Shown here: positions 7,846-16,622 of the stretch, piece by piece
How positions within the stretch are numbered: the stretch's first letter is position 1
How the letters are laid out: each line of letters opens with the position of its first letter
Assembly: GCA_027310575.1 (NCBI GenBank)
Contig: DAIDAO010000011.1
Coordinates: 1 to 63,423 of the forward strand
Origin: a bacterium
GTDB taxonomy: Archaea; Thermoproteota; Nitrososphaeria; Nitrososphaerales; Gagatemarchaeaceae
Length of the DNA stretch: 63,423 nt
Reading direction: 5' to 3'
Notes under the pieces: model-generated
What the model was told of the DNA's origin: nothing
The model's input: the letters and a program-made list of their open reading frames with translations, nothing else
Database searches by the model: none
Program-made: the position numbers and the translations under genes

Positions 7846-8205
7846 CTAGCTTGCCTTGGCTGCTTCTTCGACCCGCTTCGCGTTGACCTGGTAGGTCTCT
7901 TCGGTGATGGTCCCCCCGCGGACGAGCTTCCGCTTCTTGGCGCCCTCTTCCTTGGTCCTGAACCCCACCCCGCGGGTGAGCAGCACGTAGTTCTTGCCTC
8001 CCCCCAGGGTGTCGCCCCTCATCGGGAAGCCCGCCTTGTCGCTCCCCCCGGTGATCATCATCTTCCCCGTCAGCCCGATGCTGGACCCGTCGAGGACGTC
8101 CCCGATCTTCCTCCCAACGAGGAACTGGGCGCTCGCATCCTTGACTTCTGAAGCCTCCGACTTGCCGGTCTTCGGGTCGGACAGAATCAGTTTGAAACTG
8201 ACCAT
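7846..8205 (-). CDS. rps6e: 30S ribosomal protein S6e
   Basis: A 119-residue archaeal S6e. Typical segments are FKLILSDPKTGKS at the start, LVGRKIGDVLDG, ITGGSDKAGFPMRGD and the RRKLVRGG-like KRKLVRGGTI. It lacks the long phosphorylated tail of eukaryotic S6. It has its own promoter: a TATA-like GCTTATTTA at 8230-8238 sits about 29 nt before the ATG, just after the aIF5B stop, giving a nearly leaderless message. Confidence 0.95.
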   Translation of the reverse strand: MVSFKLILSDPKTGKSEASEVKDASAQFLVGRKIGDVLDGSSIGLTGKMMITGGSDKAGFPMRGDTLGGGKNYVLLTRGVGFRTKEEGAKKRKLVRGGTITEETYQVNAKRVEEAAKAS

Positions 8206-8238
8206 CTGGAGGGGACCAAAAGCGACCGGTAAATAAGC

Positions 8239-11200
8239 CTAGAACCCGTAGAGCGGGTCCGCCGGCGCCTTTATCGCGATTATCTCGTCGAGGACGGCCT
8301 TCTCGTCCGGGGTGAGCGAGCCCAAGAGCTCGGTGCGGAGGACCTTCGCCTCGTGGCTCCTCGGCATCGTGTAGATGACGTCGTTCTCCCTGACCTGGCG
8401 CCCGAGCGTCGGCCCGTCGACGGAGATGGCGACCTTGTCCCCCTGCCTCGCTTCGTTCAGCGCCTTCCCCTGGTCCTGGATCTGCTCGACCGTCCCGAGC
8501 TCGACCCCGGAGGAGGACATCAGCCTCACCTTGGGCCTGAGCCTGCCGGCGGCTATCTCGACCCCGAAGACAGCGGGGTCCCTGTTCCTGAAGAAGGCGC
8601 CTGGGATCACCTTCAGCCTGCAGGGCCTCGTAAGCGCGGAAAGCGCTGCCTTCTCGTCCGCCTCCTTCTTCGCTGCCGCCCAGTTCACGTAGTTGTCGAT
8701 CACCTCGTAGATGATGGGCGAGACGAAGACCGGGCTCGCCCCCACGTACTCCTTCGCTTCTGGGAGGACCTTCGCGTCGAAGCCGAGTATGGCCCCCAGG
8801 TAGGGGTCGTGCTCGCCCACGACGTTTGCGTCGACTATGTCGTTCTTGGAGATGTCCCCGATGTCTGCCTGCCTCACCGGGACGCCCCTCTCTTCGAGCA
8901 TCCTGAGGACGGCCTCCAGCCCGCCGATGCTCCCAGCCTTCACGATCACCCCCATGTTGTCTGTCTTGACGACTATGTTCGAGAGCTCCCTCTCCATCTC
9001 CGTCTTCAGGACCTGGAACTGCTTCTCAGTCTTGAACGAAGCGACCGAGGTGCCCGGGACGACCCCTCCCAGATCGGGGGAGACCAGCTTGACCCCGGCC
9101 GCTGCATAGACCGCGTCGACCGGGGTGAACTTGTCGCGCGGGTCGCGCATCTCGTCGAGGGGCTTCGGCATGAAGAGGGCCTTCACCTTCGACTTGAAGG
9201 CGCCGTCCTTCCTGACCAGGCCTATGGTGTCCCCCACGTGGAGCGAGCCCTCCGTCAGGATGACGTTGGCCGTCTCGCCGATCCCCACCTCCTCCTGCAT
9301 CTCGAGTATGATCCCGCGCCCGCCGCTGAAGGCGTCGACCGCCTGCAGCCTCCCCTTGAGGAACTGCTGCGCCAGGCCGATGAGCATCGCGAGCATCTCC
9401 GGGATCCCTGCGTGGGTCCTGGCCGACACTGGGACCACGGACACCTGCTGGCGGAAGTCCTTCACCCTGTAGTAGGCATCCGACTGGAAGCCCAGGCGAG
9501 AGAGCCCGCCCACGACGTTGTAGAGCCTCTCCTCCAACTCGTCGTTCCAGGAGGGGGGCTGCTCCTTCATCAGCTGAAGCAGCTGGCCCTGGCTCCCCTT
9601 CTTCCAGCCAGCGATCATGTCTATCTTGTTCAGCGCTATGAGGAAGGGGACGTGCCGCTGCTTCAGGATGTCGATGCTCTCCAGCGTCTGGTTCTCGAGC
9701 CCCTTGAGGACGTCGACCACCAGTATCGCGATGTCGGCCGCAGACCCGCCGCGCAGCCTGAGGTTCGAGAACACGGCGTGGCCCGGCGTGTCGATCATGA
9801 GGAGACCTGGTATCTGGAGCTCGCCCCCCGCCTTGCTGAGGAGCGGGCCGCAGATCTCCTTCAGGGTCTCCATCGGGAAGAAGCTAGCGCCTATCTCCTG
9901 GGTGATCCCGCCGACCTCGCGGGCCTGCACACCCGTGCCTCTCAGGGCGTCGGCGAGTGAAGTGTTGTGAATGACCAAGCAGTTGGCCATGAAATTGTGC
10001 GTATCGTCGACTGTGAAATCGAACACCTCAAAGTCTCCTTCTTCCACTTCGAGTTCGGTCACCTGTACTGTGCAGAAGTTCGCCAGCATCTTCTCGAGGC
10101 CTTCGTTCGAGAAGGTCGGCACGGCCTGCTTCAGCCTAGTCAGCACGCCCTTGCTCAGCCGACTGTAGGGCTCAAAACTCGTCAGTTGGAAGTGCTCATC
10201 CCAGACGACGCGGTTGGTCTCTCGGATCTGACGCAGAAAGTCGCCGGGAATCGGCGTCAGCTCGAAGACCCTGTTCGTTTCGGAGGACCTCTGGCGTCGC
10301 AAAGCAGACTCCGCCTTCCTCGGCTCGCGGAAGCCTATGCATTGGTTGAATGCCGACACGAAGTTCCTCCCGCTTATGATGACTTCGCGGGCGTGAGCGT
10401 GCTTGCCGAAGTACGCCAGGCAGCCGAACCTTTGAAGCAGCATGGGCAGATGCCTCATCAGGGCCTTGCTTTCGCACCCGACGCCGATGTTCCTCCCTTC
10501 CTGGACGAATCCCTCCGCATCGTAGAAGCCCTGCAGGAATGCGGAGACAAGTCTGTCAGGCATCATCGAGACCAATTCAGGGACTCTAAGAGAGCGGGTC
10601 TTGTCGGCCATTGGATACTCGAAGGCTTCGTGCAGGAGCGCTGCGAGCGTCTTCCCTCCTCGGTGGGCGACTATGTAGGATGTGCGGCGCCACGCCTCGG
10701 ACGCTCCGACCCCGAACGCCGAGTCTAGGCACTTCCTGAATTCTGAAATCAGGTCCAAAGAGATGTTCGAGAGATCGCCCGTCCCGGCGACCCCGTCGCC
10801 GTACAGGAGGCCGACCAGATACGCCAGCGACCTGAAGCCGTCCTCGCTCTTTGGGAGAGAGATCCACGGCGAGGTCTTGCCTCCAAACCGTGACCTTGAG
10901 GCGATCTTCACCTCCGCAATCCGGTCATACCCGCCTGCTTTCGTAAGGCCTAGCTCGGAGATCAGCTTGCGATATACGCTGGATCTGAAATATCGTTTCG
11001 TCAAGTGATATCTGAGACGTCCGTCTGACACCTTGCTGCCAAGCTCCTTGTACTTCCCTCCCGAAAGCTCCATGATGCGTTCTGTCAATTCCGGCGAGGG
11101 CCGAATCAGGAAGTCGTCGGAGATCCTGTCGAGAATTGCCGTTTTGATCGAGTCAAGCCCACCCTGTTCTACGTAAGTGCGGGTCGGCAGCATCAGATAG

Positions 11201-11598
11201 TCGCCGAGCCTGAGGCGTTCCGCTTCAACATAGGTGATGTCGCCAGCGCTGTTCATCACTAGGAACTTGTGCTCTGGAGTAGTTCTCACGGAATAACCAG
11301 CCTTCGTGCCCACCCGAACCAGCTTGTCCGCCCGAAGCTTCCAAACGTGCGAAGCAACATGAGGTGCCGCCTTTCCGTCCGGCCCCACAGATAGGAGCTT
11401 CAGCCCGCGAGCAGCGAAGGCATAGCCATCGGGTCTGGCTATTGGTTCGCCTTCCTTGAAGGTCTCGAAGACGTCTCTAGCCTCGAGAATCCTACCGTCA
11501 GCCAGCTGAATCGGTGTATCGCCGCTAACGCACTTTCCGCTGTCCACGTGCCCGAGGATTACGACTACCGGCTGCCGCAGCCTGCCCTTCTCTGACAT
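8239..11598 (-). CDS. infB: Translation initiation factor aIF5B (IF-2), intein-containing precursor
   Basis: A 1119-residue precursor. Removing the 523-residue intein leaves 596 residues, the usual length of archaeal aIF5B, the GTPase that promotes subunit joining. The intein splits the P-loop GHVDSGK/TS between Lys and Thr, so unspliced protein cannot bind GTP normally. Other G motifs include DTPGH and NKID. The P-loop reads GHVDSGKT, with Ser where GHVDHGKT is usual. It is the last gene of the L24e-ndk-infB run. Confidence 0.95.
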   Translation of the reverse strand: MSEKGRLRQPVVVILGHVDSGKCVSGDTPIQLADGRILEARDVFETFKEGEPIARPDGYAFAARGLKLLSVGPDGKAAPHVASHVWKLRADKLVRVGTKAGYSVRTTPEHKFLVMNSAGDITYVEAERLRLGDYLMLPTRTYVEQGGLDSIKTAILDRISDDFLIRPSPELTERIMELSGGKYKELGSKVSDGRLRYHLTKRYFRSSVYRKLISELGLTKAGGYDRIAEVKIASRSRFGGKTSPWISLPKSEDGFRSLAYLVGLLYGDGVAGTGDLSNISLDLISEFRKCLDSAFGVGASEAWRRTSYIVAHRGGKTLAALLHEAFEYPMADKTRSLRVPELVSMMPDRLVSAFLQGFYDAEGFVQEGRNIGVGCESKALMRHLPMLLQRFGCLAYFGKHAHAREVIISGRNFVSAFNQCIGFREPRKAESALRRQRSSETNRVFELTPIPGDFLRQIRETNRVVWDEHFQLTSFEPYSRLSKGVLTRLKQAVPTFSNEGLEKMLANFCTVQVTELEVEEGDFEVFDFTVDDTHNFMANCLVIHNTSLADALRGTGVQAREVGGITQEIGASFFPMETLKEICGPLLSKAGGELQIPGLLMIDTPGHAVFSNLRLRGGSAADIAILVVDVLKGLENQTLESIDILKQRHVPFLIALNKIDMIAGWKKGSQGQLLQLMKEQPPSWNDELEERLYNVVGGLSRLGFQSDAYYRVKDFRQQVSVVPVSARTHAGIPEMLAMLIGLAQQFLKGRLQAVDAFSGGRGIILEMQEEVGIGETANVILTEGSLHVGDTIGLVRKDGAFKSKVKALFMPKPLDEMRDPRDKFTPVDAVYAAAGVKLVSPDLGGVVPGTSVASFKTEKQFQVLKTEMERELSNIVVKTDNMGVIVKAGSIGGLEAVLRMLEERGVPVRQADIGDISKNDIVDANVVGEHDPYLGAILGFDAKVLPEAKEYVGASPVFVSPIIYEVIDNYVNWAAAKKEADEKAALSALTRPCRLKVIPGAFFRNRDPAVFGVEIAAGRLRPKVRLMSSSGVELGTVEQIQDQGKALNEARQGDKVAISVDGPTLGRQVRENDVIYTMPRSHEAKVLRTELLGSLTPDEKAVLDEIIAIKAPADPLYGF
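9964..11532 (-). mobile_element. Intein with LAGLIDADG endonuclease in the infB P-loop
   Basis: A 523-residue insertion that begins CVSGDTPIQLADGRI and ends CLVIHN before extein Thr, both canonical. Block B is present as TTPEHKFLV and block F as FDFTVDDTHNFMANC. The endonuclease motifs are LVGLLYGDGV and FLQGFYDAEGF, each with the catalytic acid. From general knowledge, archaeal IF2 genes are recurrent intein hosts. The infB intein therefore probably belongs to that lineage; alignment would settle it. Confidence 0.93.
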
Positions 11599-11624
11599 TG
11601 CCCATCCGGCCCCTTATGATGCCC

Positions 11625-12047
11625 TCACCCTCGAGTCTTGCCGAAAAACGCGGCCTGCTCGTGTGTAAAGCTTTCGACCGAGTCCGACGCGTGGATTATG
11701 TTGTCCGTGTATCCGAGTCCATAGTCCCCCCTGATCGTCCCTGCGGCCGCCTCCCAGCTCCTCGTGGCCCCCACCATGCGCCTGACAGTCGCGACCGCGT
11801 CTCTCCCCGAGAGTACGGCGCCGACGACCGGGCCGGACGTGATGAACGTGACGAGCTCCCCGAAGAACGGCTTCCCCTTGTGGACGTTGTAGAACTCCTC
11901 CGCCTTGGCCTTCGACATCGTGAGCATCTGCAGGCGCTTGACGACGAACCCCTTCGCTTCGAACCTTCCGAGGATCTGGCCGACGAGCCCCCGCCTGACG
12001 CCGTCGGGCTTCACCACTATCAGGGTGTCTTCGGCCGGTGCGCTCAT
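11625..12047 (-). CDS. ndk: Nucleoside diphosphate kinase
   Basis: A 140-residue enzyme that transfers phosphate from NTPs to NDPs through a phospho-histidine. KPDGVRRGLVG lies near the N-terminus and the catalytic His is H119 in NIIHASDS. The start at 12047 is chosen because its ATG overlaps the L24e stop (ATGA); the longer frame reads back through L24e. The order L24e-ndk-infB is typical of archaea. Confidence 0.95.
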   Translation of the reverse strand: MSAPAEDTLIVVKPDGVRRGLVGQILGRFEAKGFVVKRLQMLTMSKAKAEEFYNVHKGKPFFGELVTFITSGPVVGAVLSGRDAVATVRRMVGATRSWEAAAGTIRGDYGLGYTDNIIHASDSVESFTHEQAAFFGKTRG

Positions 12048-12226
12048 TTCTTGGTCGGCCTCCTCGCCCACTTCAGCTTCCTCGGGTCCCGGCCGAGCTT
12101 CAGGTCGTTTGTCTTGCACTTCGAAGAGCAGTAGGAGCGAGTCGAGCCGTCGTTCTTCACGAACAGGATGCCGGAGCCGAGCCTGACCTCTCTACCACAG
12201 AAGACGCATTTCTTTGGAACGTACAT
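12044..12226 (-). CDS. rpl24e: 50S ribosomal protein L24e
   Basis: A 60-residue zinc-ribbon ribosomal protein with CVFC and CSSKC pairs and the end KLKWARRPTKK. It normally follows S28e directly, but here a homing endonuclease gene lies between the two. The gene has its own TATA box (CCTTTATATT, 12271-12280 minus strand), with a short leader containing GGGGTG, a plausible Shine-Dalgarno-like element. Confidence 0.95.
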   Translation of the reverse strand: MYVPKKCVFCGREVRLGSGILFVKNDGSTRSYCSSKCKTNDLKLGRDPRKLKWARRPTKK

Positions 12227-12270
12227 CTCAGGCTACCGCACCCCTTTCTTTCACGGCCTTTGAAACTCGG

Positions 12271-12280
12271 AATATAAAGG
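12271..12280 (-). promoter_or_regulatory. TATA box for rpl24e-ndk-infB
   Basis: CCTTTATATT on the minus strand would start transcription near 12249, giving a leader of about 20 nt before L24e. It lies between L24e and the inserted endonuclease gene. Confidence 0.65.
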
Positions 12281-12344
12281 GCGCGCTGTAGCGCGTGTAA
12301 GGGACGCACTTTCACGGGCGTCGGCAGTCGGAACCGAGTTGGTG

Positions 12345-12353
12345 GCTTAATAG
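12345..12353 (+). promoter_or_regulatory. TATA box for the free-standing endonuclease gene
   Basis: GCTTAATAG is centred 25 nt before the GTG at 12374, fitting a leaderless message for the endonuclease. Confidence 0.55.
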
Positions 12354-12373
12354 CCCTCGTCAAGTCTTGGGTA

Positions 12374-13087
12374 GTGCCTCTCGAGCTACAGTCGAGCCTT
12401 TGGGGCAATGCAAGGTCGATAACTATAACCCCTGATTTGGCACACTTCGCCTGCCTTGCATACGGTGACGGGTTTCCCGCTTGGGGAGAAATCAGAGTGG
12501 TCACTTCTAATGAGGCCTTCGCAGATAGGCTGACATCGATTGTGCAGCAAATCGCGAAGGATTATGGGGGAACTTCGAGAGAATATGTGCGACCAAGCGA
12601 GATCTCAGATAATTCACAGCATAACATCGTACTCAACTCGACCCTAGTTAGACGAGCGTTCTTTGATGATAGCATGCGACCGAAGTACGATTCGATCTAT
12701 GCGATTACGATGGATGAGTTGCTAGCAGCAGACTCTCAAGCAGGACTGAGCGACGCCGAGGGCAGCTTGCTCTTGCCACAACCAGTTGAATACCCGCACG
12801 GGCGAATCTTCGCTGTGATGAACAATGACAAGCGCTTGCTCGGGATAGCCAGACTATCTCTGGTGAATAGGCTCAGACTTGAGCCAAGTTCCGTCAGGAC
12901 TCGGCTTGCGAGCAGGAGAGGCCGAACGCATGTGGTCAGAGGCGTGGAGTTCGTAGCTCGGCACAACAACTACTTGATTGAGATTCTCTCTGGCGCGAAA
13001 CGGAAGTGGCTCGAGAAGGTCGGTGCAGCCCTGTGGCATCCCACGAAGTTGGAGAGAGCCAGGACTCTGACTGCGACGTTCGCCTAG
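12374..13087 (+). CDS. Free-standing LAGLIDADG homing endonuclease
   Basis: A 237-residue two-motif LAGLIDADG protein. The motifs are FACLAYGDGF near residues 25-34 and AGLSDAEGSLL near 122-132, both with the catalytic acid. There are no splicing motifs, so it is not an intein. It is oriented against the flanking ribosomal genes and separates S28e from L24e, which are usually adjacent. Codon use is visibly richer in A+T than the neighbours, suggesting transfer. GTG at 12374 follows a TATA box. It most resembles archaeal intron-encoded endonucleases, but no intron boundaries were found around it. Confidence 0.85.
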   Translation: MPLELQSSLWGNARSITITPDLAHFACLAYGDGFPAWGEIRVVTSNEAFADRLTSIVQQIAKDYGGTSREYVRPSEISDNSQHNIVLNSTLVRRAFFDDSMRPKYDSIYAITMDELLAADSQAGLSDAEGSLLLPQPVEYPHGRIFAVMNNDKRLLGIARLSLVNRLRLEPSSVRTRLASRRGRTHVVRGVEFVARHNNYLIEILSGAKRKWLEKVGAALWHPTKLERARTLTATFA

Positions 13088-13187
13088 CGAGACAGCGTGT
13101 TCCCAGCTTGCTTAGTATCGGGGACTTCTATATGGGGCTGCTTCATCGAACAGAGGGCTGAATAGACTCAGATTGGCGAACGAAGCC

Positions 13188-13406
13188 CTACTTGAGCTTC
13201 CTCGCCTCGCGCTCCGTCTCTCGAAGGACCAGCACGTCTGCCAGCCTGATGGGCCCCTTGACGTTCCTCGTCAAGATGCGACCCTTTTCCTTCCCTTCTA
13301 GGATCTTTACCCTGACCTGGGTTATCTCGCCTGCGACCCCCGTCCTCCCCACGATCTGGACGACTTCTGCAGGGGTTAGTGTCTCTGCTTCTTTCTTGCT
13401 GCTCAT
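13188..13406 (-). CDS. rps28e: 30S ribosomal protein S28e
   Basis: A 72-residue S28e with an OB-like core: [19 protein letters not shown] and the end [12 protein letters not shown], both typical. Its ATG overlaps the L7Ae stop. The region downstream (13088-13187, about 100 nt) separates it from the endonuclease gene and holds no recognisable gene. Confidence 0.96.
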   Translation of the reverse strand: MSSKKEAETLTPAEVVQIVGRTGVAGEITQVRVKILEGKEKGRILTRNVKGPIRLADVLVLRETEREARKLK

Positions 13407-13789
13407 GCGGCCTTCTTCAGCCTCGAAAGCTCCTGGGTGACCTGCTCAAGGATCTGGGTCCCCTCCCCGGCTTCGAGGACAGCCGCAGCGGCAGTGGAGA
13501 CGTCGATCCCGATTGCCGGGCCTATCTGGTCCTTCGATGGGACGAATACGTAGGGTATCTTCCGTTCGTCGCAGAGGATCGGCAGGTGGGCCACCACCTC
13601 GGGCGGGGTCACGTCCTCGGCTATCACCACAAGCTTCGCCAGCCCCCTCTCTATCGCCTTCGTGGACTCGTTGGTCCCCTTGCGCACCTTCCCCGTGCGG
13701 GACGCCTGTCTCAGGACCTCGTACGCTGCCTCCGAGACTTCCTTAGGAGTCTCGAACTTGATGTAGTAAGGCTTCTTGTCTGGGGTCAT
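13403..13789 (-). CDS. rpl7ae: 50S ribosomal protein L7Ae
   Basis: A kink-turn binding protein of 128 residues, part of the ribosome, box C/D and H/ACA RNPs and, in many archaea, RNase P. RNA-contacting segments are [14 protein letters not shown] and [10 protein letters not shown]. The start at 13789 ([15 protein letters not shown]) is preferred because a TATA box (TATAAA inverse, 13827-13832) lies inside the longer frame. Confidence 0.95.
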   Translation of the reverse strand: MTPDKKPYYIKFETPKEVSEAAYEVLRQASRTGKVRKGTNESTKAIERGLAKLVVIAEDVTPPEVVAHLPILCDERKIPYVFVPSKDQIGPAIGIDVSTAAAAVLEAGEGTQILEQVTQELSRLKKAA

Positions 13790-13860
13790 CTTACAAATCT
13801 CCCAAGCGAGCCCGATTGGGCCGCCATATAAACGGTTAGGGGCTCCAGACGGAATTCGGG

Positions 13861-15576
13861 TCATCCGCTGAGGATGAACCGCCCCGGAGAGTCGAGCCTG
13901 CAGAACCCGAACCTAGGGAACTGGACGATGTCACCCACCTTCAGCCCGGACACGGACTCCTCTGCAAATCCGTCCACTTCCTTCAGGCTCCCCTCGTTAT
14001 ACACGTCCCCCTCTAGGAAGAGGACGTCTGGGACCGTGACTCTGACGTCCTTGTGCGCCTCTGTCACCCACTGGAACTTCCTTGAGTTCGGAATCAGCTC
14101 GTCCCCCATGTACTTCGCGGCTGGGCTCGGGCCGGCTGCCGTCAGCTCGACGTTGTAGAGCTCCATCAGGCGGAAGACCGAGCCCTTCGCAATCCCCTTC
14201 AGGTCAGCCGACGAGACGTAGAATTCCCCAGCGCTGTCGATCGTGCGGGAGCCGAGGTCCTTCTCTGGGTGGAAGGGGATCGTGACCTTCCGCCTAGGGG
14301 CGCCCTCGACCTTGAGCCTCACTGGGTCTGGGACGAAGAAGATCCTCTTCGAGACCGGGTCGAGGAGCTTCCGGTTGAGGGACAGGAGCATGCTCCAGTC
14401 GTACTCGTGCTCCGTCTTGGTGTAGCCCACCTGCAGCGTGAACTGCCTGATCGTCTGCGGGATGATCCCCCTGCGCTTGAGACCCTCGACTGTGGGCATC
14501 CGAGGGTCGTCCCACCCTGACACCACCTTCTTCTCGACGAGCGGCCTCAGGAGCCTCTTGGAGACCGGGGCCCCCTTGAAGTTGAACCTGGAGAACTGTA
14601 TCACCTCGATGCGCCTGAACTTCAGGGCGTCCCGAATCAGCTGCTGGAGCTCGTTCCTGAACTCTGAGCTCCTGAGCACGTGGGTGATCCCGCAGGTCTC
14701 GTCTTCCACGGCGTTGGCGAGGTCGTAGGTGGGCCAGAGGGTGTACCTCGTCCCCGTCAGGGGGTGGGGGTACTCGATTATCCTGAAGAGGTTCGTGTCT
14801 CTGAGGGAGTAGTTCGGGCTCTGCATGTCCCCCTTGAACCTGATGACGTAGGACCCCTCCTTGTGCCACTTGGAGACGAGCTCGTCCCATATGCGGAGGT
14901 TCACATCGACGGGGCTCCCCCTGTGCTCGCACGCGGTCCCCTCGAACCTCAGCCGCTTCACCTTGGCCTCGTCGCAAGAGCAGGCGTAGGCGTCCCCCTG
15001 CTGCAGGAGCCTTCTCCCGTAGTCGTAGATCAGCTCGATGTCGTCCGAGACGTTCTTCTCGCGGTCGTACTCTATGCCCAGCCACCGGATCCCGCTTCGG
15101 AAGCTGTCGAAGTACTTCGGAGCCACCTTCCTCGGGTTCGTGTCTTCGAAGCGGAGCCAGAGCTCGCCGTCATACTGCTCCTTGTAGAGGTAGTTTATCG
15201 TGAAGGCCATGGCGTGACCGACGGTCATGAAGCCGGACGGCTCTGGGGGGAGACGGAACGCCGTCTTCCCCTTCACCGCGTTCGGGAGCGGAGGGAGACC
15301 CACCCTCCCCTCCTTTTCAGGGCGTGCTGCTGCGTCTGGGTACCTCGCCTCCAGCAGGCGCTCCTGCTCCTGAGGAGAGAGGGCGTTTATCCGCTTCACG
15401 ACGCCGGCCGCCTCCTTCGAGACCCTCCCTGCGCTAGACCTGAGCTCAGGCGACTCGGCCAGGACCCGGCCGACGACAGCGCCCAGGTCAGCCTTTCCGC
15501 CGTGCCCGGTGGCGTTGACCAGGGCGGCCTTTTCGATGAGCGCCAGGGCGTCCGCGCCCAGAGTCGCGTCTACCAT
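13861..15576 (-). CDS. gltX: Glutamyl-tRNA synthetase (archaeal type)
   Basis: A 571-residue class I synthetase. The HIGH-like signature appears in FRLPPEPSGFMTVGHAMA and the KMSKS-equivalent in APVSKRLLRPL. The C-terminal part is the beta-barrel anticodon-binding domain of the archaeal/eukaryotic GluRS-GlnRS type. ATG at 15576 overlaps the end of the prenyl synthase gene. Archaea of this type usually charge tRNA-Gln with Glu and then amidate it; no amidotransferase is in this window. Confidence 0.95.
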   Translation of the reverse strand: MVDATLGADALALIEKAALVNATGHGGKADLGAVVGRVLAESPELRSSAGRVSKEAAGVVKRINALSPQEQERLLEARYPDAAARPEKEGRVGLPPLPNAVKGKTAFRLPPEPSGFMTVGHAMAFTINYLYKEQYDGELWLRFEDTNPRKVAPKYFDSFRSGIRWLGIEYDREKNVSDDIELIYDYGRRLLQQGDAYACSCDEAKVKRLRFEGTACEHRGSPVDVNLRIWDELVSKWHKEGSYVIRFKGDMQSPNYSLRDTNLFRIIEYPHPLTGTRYTLWPTYDLANAVEDETCGITHVLRSSEFRNELQQLIRDALKFRRIEVIQFSRFNFKGAPVSKRLLRPLVEKKVVSGWDDPRMPTVEGLKRRGIIPQTIRQFTLQVGYTKTEHEYDWSMLLSLNRKLLDPVSKRIFFVPDPVRLKVEGAPRRKVTIPFHPEKDLGSRTIDSAGEFYVSSADLKGIAKGSVFRLMELYNVELTAAGPSPAAKYMGDELIPNSRKFQWVTEAHKDVRVTVPDVLFLEGDVYNEGSLKEVDGFAEESVSGLKVGDIVQFPRFGFCRLDSPGRFILSG

Positions 15577-16610
15577 TCCCGCTCGACTGCGAACTTCGCG
15601 AAGGACGAGAGCATCTCTGCCGACTCCCTCTCCCCTGACCACCTTATCCCTTTCAGGGTCGAAAGCGCCTCCTTCAGCAGCTCAGCGGCCCTCTTCCTCG
15701 CATACCCCACGGCGTCGTATCGGTCCATCATCGAAAGCACGTAGGACACGTCCTCCTTGGTCTTGCTCCCGCGGCTCTTGTTCATTATCCCCACTATCCT
15801 GTCCTTCTCGCTCCGTGACGCTTCCTCCAGCAGGTGCAACAGGATCAGGGTCCGCTTCCCTTCGAGTATGTCGTCTGAGGTCGCCTTCCCGTATTTCTTC
15901 TGGTCCCCGACGAGGTTGAGCGCGTCGTCCTGGATCTGGAAGGCGACCCCTAGGGCCATCCCGAACTCCCTCAGGCCCTCAAGGACCCTGCTACCGGCGC
16001 CAGCGATGGTCGCGCCCAGGCGGCAGGGGCTCGCCACGGTGTACCACGAAGTCTTGCGGGTGCACATGTCGTAGTAGTCCCTCTCCCTCAGGTCCCACCT
16101 CTTGGAGGCCACCCATCCGAGCTCCATGTGCTGCCCCTCTGTCGTCTCGTTGACCATCTTCGAGAACTCGCTCAGGATCGCGACCGTCCTTTCGGGCCCG
16201 AGCCTTGACTCGTTCTTGAGCAGCGCCTCCCACATCCTGGCGTGCAGCGCGTCCCCGGCGTTGAGCGCGAGCGCCTGGGAGTACTTCAGGTGCAGGGCTG
16301 GCTGCCCCCTGCGCAGCTCCGAGCCGTCTTCGATGTCGTCGTGGATGAGGATCCAGTTCTGGAAGAGCTCTATGCACGCGGCCGTGAGGATCGCGTCGTC
16401 CTCGGCCCCCCCTGCGGCCCTGCAGGTGGTCACGCAGAGGAAGGGCCTCATCCCCTTCGCCTGCCTCGAGGGGTAGTCCCTCATCATGGTGTAGAGGAGG
16501 TCGACCTCGCGTATCCTGCTGGACTTCGGGAGGAGCTGGTTGAGGATCATGTCGTCGACGCGGGACTTCACGCGCTTCATCTCCTCCTGGAGGTCAGGCA
16601 TTCGCAGCAC
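15570..16610 (-). CDS. idsA: Geranylgeranyl/polyprenyl diphosphate synthase
   Basis: A 346-residue trans-prenyltransferase that makes the isoprenoid chains of archaeal lipids. The first aspartate-rich motif is in HDDIEDGSELRRG and the second in FQIQDDALNLVGD; KGKR-like EGKRTLI follows. Chain length cannot be fixed by eye. It ends a run of MVK, IPK and this gene, a standard archaeal isoprenoid cluster behind the S2-MEMO genes. Confidence 0.93.
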   Translation of the reverse strand: MLRMPDLQEEMKRVKSRVDDMILNQLLPKSSRIREVDLLYTMMRDYPSRQAKGMRPFLCVTTCRAAGGAEDDAILTAACIELFQNWILIHDDIEDGSELRRGQPALHLKYSQALALNAGDALHARMWEALLKNESRLGPERTVAILSEFSKMVNETTEGQHMELGWVASKRWDLRERDYYDMCTRKTSWYTVASPCRLGATIAGAGSRVLEGLREFGMALGVAFQIQDDALNLVGDQKKYGKATSDDILEGKRTLILLHLLEEASRSEKDRIVGIMNKSRGSKTKEDVSYVLSMMDRYDAVGYARKRAAELLKEALSTLKGIRWSGERESAEMLSSFAKFAVEREW

Positions 16611-16622
16611 CCCTCTTTCGGT

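Noticed and set aside
8353-9960. Long open frame of 535 codons on the plus strand
   Set aside because: It is antisense to infB. High GC gives long stop-free shadow frames, and its Arg/His/Asp/Leu-rich protein matches no family.
12227-13187. Endonuclease region as an intron in a tRNA or mRNA
   Set aside because: No tRNA halves or bulge-helix-bulge boundaries could be assembled around the gene, and it faces against the flanking ribosomal genes.
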